Source: Henningerozyma blattae CBS 6284 (lineage: Eukaryota; Ascomycota; Saccharomycetes; Saccharomycetales; Saccharomycetaceae). Taken from it: a stretch of 64,000 nucleotides of DNA. Position 1 is the stretch's first letter, and each line of letters opens with the position of its first letter. Shown here piece after piece: positions 59,262-64,000 of the stretch. The stretch lies in the NCBI RefSeq assembly GCF_000315915.1, contig NC_020185.1:2418001-2482000 (forward strand). Reading direction: 5' to 3'. Both the position numbers and the translations under genes were made by a program. The notes below the pieces were generated by a model. The model did no database searches and was not told where the DNA came from. It saw nothing but the letters and a program-made list of their open reading frames with translations.

Positions 59262-60770
59262 ATGTTGGTCAGATGTGCTCGTATAGGTTTTGTCAATAGT
59301 GGTAGAGGTTGTTATAAATCTACTTTAAACTATTCCAGTACAAGTGGTAATGTTAATTCTGTAGAAAATGAAGCTGCATCTTCCAAGTCTGCCAAAGAAA
59401 CTTCTTCTACTGATGAGAAAACTTCTTTAGAAAGTTCTGCTGTTCCTTCATCAAGATTATCAAGATTATTCCATTATGGTTCATTGGCTGCTGGGGTTGG
59501 TATTTCTGTGGCTTCTCAAGGGATACAACAAGTCGCCAAAGGTGAAACTCCAAGTTGGAAAGATTTGATCTTATCAGATTCCAATATCAATCGAATCACC
59601 AAAAAATTTTCCAAGATGAGGGGTGCTGCGTTGAAAATTGGTCAAATGATGTCATTCCAGGACGAAAAAATATTACCACCACAATTGTATCAAATCCTTT
59701 CCAAAGTACAAAATAACGCCAATTATATGCCAATTAGACAATTGAATAGAGTAATGTCCACTGAATTGGATTCCATAGATTGGGAAACTAAATATTTCCA
59801 AAGATTCGATAAAAGACCATTTGCAGCTGCATCAATTGGTCAAGTTCATGATGCAATCTTATTGGATGGCACAGAAGTTGTGGTCAAAGTTCAATACCCG
59901 GGTGTGAAAGATTCCATTGATTCAGATTTAAGTAATCTATTAATGCTATTAACTGCTTCTAGTCTTTTACCAAAGGGTCTTTTCCTAGATAAAACAATTG
60001 CCAATGCAAGAAAGGAATTGAAATGGGAATGTGATTATATTAGAGAAGCACAAAGTTTGATTCAATTTGAAGAATTGCTTCAAAATGATCCAACTTTTGT
60101 AGTGCCACATGTTTTCCAAGAATTGACTACAAATAATATCATTACCATGACAAAGATGAAAGGTTATGAAATCATGAAATTACCTCCCAATATACAAAAT
60201 GATCAAAAGATTAAAAATTTCATATCTGAAAATATAATGCGTTTAACACTATTAGAGATTGCCCAATTCAAATTTATGCAAACAGACCCAAATTGGGCAA
60301 ATTTCCTTTATAATCCAACCACAAATAAATTGGAATTATTAGATTTCGGTGCATCAAGAGATTTTTCAGATGAATTCATTTGGAATTATAGAAGATTGTT
60401 AACATATGCTATGTTACGTGATAGAAAGGGTGTCACTGAGGTTTCCAAGACTTTAGGTTATTTGACAGGTTATGAATCCACTGCAATGGTAGAAGCTCAT
60501 GTAGACAGTGTAATGACTTTGGGTGAACCTTTTATCAAGTATAATTCAAATCCAGATCAAATGTTTGATTTTAGTGATCAAACAGTTTCAGATAGAATTA
60601 GAGGTAACATTAAATTGATGTTAAATGAAAGATTATGTCCTCCACCTGAAGAAACTTATTCTTTACACAGAAAATTCAGTGGTATATTCTTATTATGTGC
60701 CAAGATGGACGCACAAGTTCGATGTTCCAAATTATTTGATGAAATTTTTGCAATTCATGATAGAAATTGA
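59262..60770 (+). CDS. COQ8: Coq8/Abc1 atypical kinase of coenzyme Q biosynthesis
   Basis: A mitochondrial UbiB-family atypical kinase/ATPase needed for assembly of the coenzyme Q synthome. At 502 residues it equals S. cerevisiae Coq8 (501). The first 40 residues are Arg/Ser-rich, without acidic residues until about 33, consistent with a presequence. The family-specific KxGQ motif is Lys125-Ile-Gly-Gln128. The Ala-rich nucleotide loop that replaces a protein-kinase glycine loop is Ala188-190 in AAASIGQVHDA. VVVKVQYPGV holds the ATP-binding lysine, NWANFLYNP the catalytic-loop Asn and LLDFGASRDF the DFG motif. It is the first of three features (with the tRNA and SDH1) that read away from GPG1. 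Confidence 0.96.
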   Translation: MLVRCARIGFVNSGRGCYKSTLNYSSTSGNVNSVENEAASSKSAKETSSTDEKTSLESSAVPSSRLSRLFHYGSLAAGVGISVASQGIQQVAKGETPSWKDLILSDSNINRITKKFSKMRGAALKIGQMMSFQDEKILPPQLYQILSKVQNNANYMPIRQLNRVMSTELDSIDWETKYFQRFDKRPFAAASIGQVHDAILLDGTEVVVKVQYPGVKDSIDSDLSNLLMLLTASSLLPKGLFLDKTIANARKELKWECDYIREAQSLIQFEELLQNDPTFVVPHVFQELTTNNIITMTKMKGYEIMKLPPNIQNDQKIKNFISENIMRLTLLEIAQFKFMQTDPNWANFLYNPTTNKLELLDFGASRDFSDEFIWNYRRLLTYAMLRDRKGVTEVSKTLGYLTGYESTAMVEAHVDSVMTLGEPFIKYNSNPDQMFDFSDQTVSDRIRGNIKLMLNERLCPPPEETYSLHRKFSGIFLLCAKMDAQVRCSKLFDEIFAIHDRN

Positions 60771-60916
60771 AACCTTTTTTAATTTGCATCCATAGTCCCC
60801 ATGTTGGATTATTTTTTTTTTTGTGTAAATATCAACTAATTTCGAATGTCTATTAATACGATACCTATACCTATTCATATCCACACTTGCATAATGCTAT
60901 GTATATACACGCTCAA

Positions 60917-60952
<36 letters not shown>

Positions 60953-61094
60953 TATATATAATTTTTTCTAAAAAAATATTTTTTAATCTATAAATTAATT
61001 TTATTCTTTAAGTATTAGTAATTGTTATATATTATATTAGGGTATGACGTGTGGCATGTTACCTGGATTTTAATTTGTCAAAGATTGACAAAAA
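60771..61094. other. COQ8 downstream region with a long (TA)n repeat
   Basis: A 324-bp A/T-rich 3' flank. A (TA)n dinucleotide run occupies about 60920-60948. No gene is visible. Confidence 0.55.
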
Positions 61095-61182
61095 TGAAAC
61101 GGACAGGAATTGAACCTGCAACCCTTTGATGACAACTAAGTGATAATTGGAGTCAAAAGCTCTACCATTGAGCCACCGCTTC
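61095..61182 (-). tRNA. tW(CCA): tRNA-Trp (anticodon CCA) with a 16-base intron
   Basis: Read on the minus strand, the gene has acceptor GAAGCGG pairing with CCGTTTC, D-arm GGCTCAATGGTAGAGC, and anticodon stem TTTGA/TCAAA around CTCCAA. A T-arm GGGTTGCAGGTTCAATTCCTG (as GGGTTGCAGG plus TTCAATTCCTG) follows. About 16 bases (TTATCACTTAGTTGTC) interrupt the anticodon loop after position 37, the standard tRNA intron position. S. cerevisiae tRNA-Trp also has an intron there, but a longer one. The mature body is close to 72 bases. A/T-rich sequence with T runs follows on the minus strand. Confidence 0.95.
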
Positions 61183-61839
61183 TGTTTTTTTGTGGTTGTT
61201 TTTCTCCAAACTATATTTTTAAACATCATTATCCCCACGTTTGAGGAAAAGATCGGCAGATTTTTGTCGTGCTCCTCCGAATCGGAGCTAAGGGAGTCAC
61301 TACTTCTGTTTAGTTTCACGCATGTAAGGAACTAGACTAACAAAGTAAAAAAGGAAGGATATTCAATCCTACGCGTACTTAAGTTGTATAATATATAAGT
61401 AAAAAACAAACATTAAACTATATTATACCATAGTTTATTAGACAATCTCTCTATTAATTTCGAGAATATTTTTTTGTTGTATATTTTAATCCATCCATCC
61501 ACCTGGTATACGGTTTATAAGATCTCAGTTTTTTTTTATATTCTCCCCTTATAATTTAATATTGTATTTTAAAAAAAAAAGAAAATAACAATATCAAAAA
61601 ATCGCTAATAATTGAATAAGAATTAAAGGACACAGACGTTACGATTGATCTTTCCTTTAAATACCCTTTTCCTTACGAATATTCATTAGTCTTACTTTTT
61701 TTTGTTTTTTTTGTTTTGTTTTTGTTTTTATATTTAGTAAATTCATTATCGCACTACAAGTACAATATACATTGATTTGATTAAAATTATCATTTAAGCA
61801 TTATTATCTCGATTTTTTCCCCTTTCAAACTATAATAAG
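61183..61839. other. Upstream region of SDH1
   Basis: 657 bp with no gene. The first 130 bp are somewhat richer in G/C, and the last 350 bp are typical A/T-rich promoter and leader with poly-T and TG-rich stretches (61,697-61,730). Two overlapping short frames at 61059-61335 cover the tRNA and are rejected. Confidence 0.5.
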
Positions 61840-63729
61840 ATGTTATCTGCTATTAGAAAAAGTGCGATTAGTTCCACTAATAGAATAGCTATCTATAAGA
61901 GAACTATGGCTACCGCCACAGAAAACGTTGGTGACAAATACAACATTGTTGATCATGAATATGATTGTGTTGTTGTTGGTGCTGGTGGTGCTGGTCTAAG
62001 AGCTGCCTTTGGGTTAGCTGAAGCTGGGTTTAAAACTGCTTGTATTTCCAAATTATTCCCAACAAGATCCCACACTGTTGCTGCTCAAGGTGGTATCAAT
62101 GCTGCCTTAGGTAATGCTCATCCAGATGATTGGAAATGGCACATGTATGATACTGTTAAAGGTTCTGATTGGTTAGGTGACCAAGATTCCATTCATTATA
62201 TGACTCGTGAAGCTCCAAAATCTATTATTGAATTAGAACATTTTGGTATGCCATTCTCTAGATTGGAAAATGGTAGAATTTATCAAAGAGCCTTTGGTGG
62301 TCAAAGTAAAAATTACGGTAAAGATGGTCAAGCTTATAGAACTTGTGCTGTCGCCGATAGAACAGGTCATGCTATGCTGCATACATTATATTCTCAAGCT
62401 TTGAAACATGATACTCATTTTTTCATTGAATATTTTGCCCTGGATCTATTAAAACATAACGGCGAAATCGTTGGTGTTATGGCTTATAACCAAGAAGATG
62501 GTACTATCCATAGATTCAGAGCTCATAAGACTATCATTGCCACTGGTGGTTATGGTAGAGCTTATTTCTCTTGTACCTCAGCACACACATGTACTGGTGA
62601 TGGTAATGCAATGGTTTCAAGAGCTGGTTTCCCATTGCAAGATTTGGAATTCGTTCAATTCCATCCATCTGGTATCTATGGTTCAGGTTGTTTGATTACT
62701 GAAGGTGCCCGTGGTGAAGGTGGGTTTTTAATTAACTCTGAAGGTGAAAGATTTATGGAACGTTATGCTCCACATGCTAAGGATTTAGCTTCCAGAGATG
62801 TTGTTTCCAGAGCCATTACTGTCGAAATCAATGAAGGTAGAGGTGTCGGTAAAGATAAAGACCACATTTTCTTACAATTAAGTCATATTCCTGAAACTGT
62901 TTTGAAGGAAAGATTGCCAGGTATTTCTGAAACTGCACAAATTTTTGCTGGTGTTGATGTGACTAAGGAACCAATTCCAATTTTACCAACTGTTCATTAC
63001 AATATGGGTGGTATTCCAACTAAATGGACTGGTGAAGCTTTAACAATCAATCAAGAAACTGGTGAAGATGAAGTCATTCCAGGTTTGATGGCCTGTGGTG
63101 AAGCTGCATGTGTCTCAGTTCATGGTGCTAATAGATTAGGTGCAAATTCCTTATTAGATTTAGTTGTCTTTGGTAGAGCTGTCTCGCATACTATTTCCGA
63201 TACTTTACAACCAGGTTTACCTCATAAGAAATTGCCAAGTGATTTGGGTAAAGAAGCTCTAATTAGATTAGATAACTATAGAAACACTACTGGTAACACA
63301 AACACAGCTGCCATCAGATTAAAGATGCAAAAATCTATGCAAAAGAACTGTTCTGTGTTTAGAATTCAAGAAACTTTAGATGAAGGTGTTAGATCTATTA
63401 ATAAGATTGATGCTGAATTTAAAGGTGATGTAAAGGTTACTGATAAATCCATGATTTGGAATAGTGATTTAGTGGAAACTTTAGAATTGGAAAACTTATT
63501 AACCTGTGCCACACAAACTGCTACAGCTGCTGCTAACAGAAAGGAAAGTCGTGGTGCTCATGCAAGAGAAGATTATTCCAAGAGAGATGATGAGAATTGG
63601 ATGAAACACACTTTGACATGGCAAAAGAAGACTGGTGATCCAGTTGAAATTAAATACAGAAATGTTATAACCCAGACTTTAGATGCTGAAGAATGTCCAA
63701 CTGTTCCACCAGGCATTAGATCATATTAA
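61840..63729 (+). CDS. SDH1: Succinate dehydrogenase flavoprotein subunit, mitochondrial
   Basis: The catalytic flavoprotein of respiratory complex II, oxidising succinate to fumarate. It has 629 residues (S. cerevisiae Sdh1: 640). Residues 1-25 are a Ser/Arg-rich presequence. The FAD-binding fold starts at [23 protein letters not shown]. His78 in [17 protein letters not shown] is the expected covalent FAD attachment residue. Downstream are [23 protein letters not shown] (split over residues about 274-296), the substrate-site HYNMGGIPT and [22 protein letters not shown]. The C-terminal [18 protein letters not shown] is also typical. Codon choice is visibly biased toward GGT, GCT and similar, as in highly expressed yeast genes. 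The neighbours COQ8 and SDH1 are not adjacent in S. cerevisiae. Confidence 0.97.
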   Translation: MLSAIRKSAISSTNRIAIYKRTMATATENVGDKYNIVDHEYDCVVVGAGGAGLRAAFGLAEAGFKTACISKLFPTRSHTVAAQGGINAALGNAHPDDWKWHMYDTVKGSDWLGDQDSIHYMTREAPKSIIELEHFGMPFSRLENGRIYQRAFGGQSKNYGKDGQAYRTCAVADRTGHAMLHTLYSQALKHDTHFFIEYFALDLLKHNGEIVGVMAYNQEDGTIHRFRAHKTIIATGGYGRAYFSCTSAHTCTGDGNAMVSRAGFPLQDLEFVQFHPSGIYGSGCLITEGARGEGGFLINSEGERFMERYAPHAKDLASRDVVSRAITVEINEGRGVGKDKDHIFLQLSHIPETVLKERLPGISETAQIFAGVDVTKEPIPILPTVHYNMGGIPTKWTGEALTINQETGEDEVIPGLMACGEAACVSVHGANRLGANSLLDLVVFGRAVSHTISDTLQPGLPHKKLPSDLGKEALIRLDNYRNTTGNTNTAAIRLKMQKSMQKNCSVFRIQETLDEGVRSINKIDAEFKGDVKVTDKSMIWNSDLVETLELENLLTCATQTATAAANRKESRGAHAREDYSKRDDENWMKHTLTWQKKTGDPVEIKYRNVITQTLDAEECPTVPPGIRSY

Positions 63730-64000
63730 GGAACAATGATATGTCCATTATTTATTTATTTATTTTAAGCAAAAAAAACAAACAAACAAAATTTCTTTTC
63801 CATATATTATGAAGTATGATGGTCTCGTTAAATTATTTATTTATTTATTTTGTAAATACTTATTTATTCAACGTAAAGATTTAATCTTATCGTTTTAAAT
63901 ATATTCCCTCAAAAAAAAAAAATTCGATTTTTATATTTTATTCTTCTACTAATTACTATATTTAATGTAAGAGTATTATATAATTCGTATGTTAGCCGCC
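63730..64000. other. SDH1 3' flank to window end
   Basis: A/T-rich 3' region with repeated TTTATTTATTTATTTT blocks at about 63,751-63,766 and 63,834-63,850. The window ends before any further gene. Confidence 0.5.

Noticed and set aside
61726..61736. Match TTTTATATTTA to the S. cerevisiae replication-origin consensus before SDH1
   Set aside because: Such 11-bp matches are frequent in A/T-rich DNA and do not alone support an origin.

Overview
The window looks like nuclear chromosomal DNA of a budding yeast in the Saccharomycetaceae, probably from the post-whole-genome-duplication group. Four things point there. The genes are compact and mostly intronless. The only two coding-gene introns found use GTATGT and TACTAAC. 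The DNA is A/T-rich and full of homopolymers and low-complexity Asn/Ser tracts. Gene order also repeatedly matches Saccharomyces cerevisiae (names and order are recalled, not searched). The genus cannot be fixed from the window alone.

Layout. (1) 1-13.4 kb: MSB1, IES4, an exo-1,3-beta-glucanase (SPR1/EXG1) and ULS1, the same order as S. cerevisiae chromosome XV (YOR188W-YOR191W). ULS1 is split by two mutually compensating frameshifts in short A runs. (2) 13.8-18 kb: ERV15/ERV14, AME1 and NGR1, the order of YBR210W-YBR212W on chromosome II. A strikingly G/C-rich island sits on the divergent AME1-NGR1 promoter. (3) 18-28.8 kb: no ordinary protein gene. It holds two degenerate Ty3/gypsy pol relics head to head, a probable solo LTR just upstream of a tRNA-Gln(UUG) gene, a Ty1/copia-type reverse transcriptase relic and several kb of A/T-rich decayed sequence. 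It lies where MET8 would be expected. (4) 28.8-58.2 kb: SDS24, HPC2 (with intron), YBP1, ATG12, PYC2, PDB1, PCS60, TDP1, a YBR225W-like gene, ROT2 and OM14 (with intron), the order of YBR214W-YBR230C. YBR219C/YBR220C, MCX1 and SLX1 are absent, and TDP1 is flipped. (5) 58.5-60.8 kb: GPG1 and COQ8, from the YGL119-YGL121 neighbourhood, without PRP43 between them. (6) 61-64 kb: an intron-containing tRNA-Trp(CCA) gene and SDH1.

Together the genes cover cell polarity (MSB1), chromatin and genome maintenance (IES4, ULS1, HPC2, TDP1), the kinetochore (AME1), mRNA turnover (NGR1), ER export and glycoprotein folding (ERV15, ROT2), wall glucan (SPR1), stress and autophagy (SDS24, YBP1, ATG12), nutrient signalling (GPG1), and pyruvate, mitochondrial and peroxisomal metabolism (PYC2, PDB1, SDH1, COQ8, OM14, PCS60). 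They form no operon-like system.

The most interesting signals are the paired frameshifts in ULS1, the G/C island at AME1-NGR1, the mixed transposon graveyard beside tRNA-Gln, and a short repeat shared between that graveyard and the PCS60-TDP1 gap. Others are a palindrome TCGGCCGA recurring about 135-160 bp upstream of three genes, a 16-bp palindromic double E-box upstream of PYC2, and unusual splice-site architecture in HPC2 and OM14.
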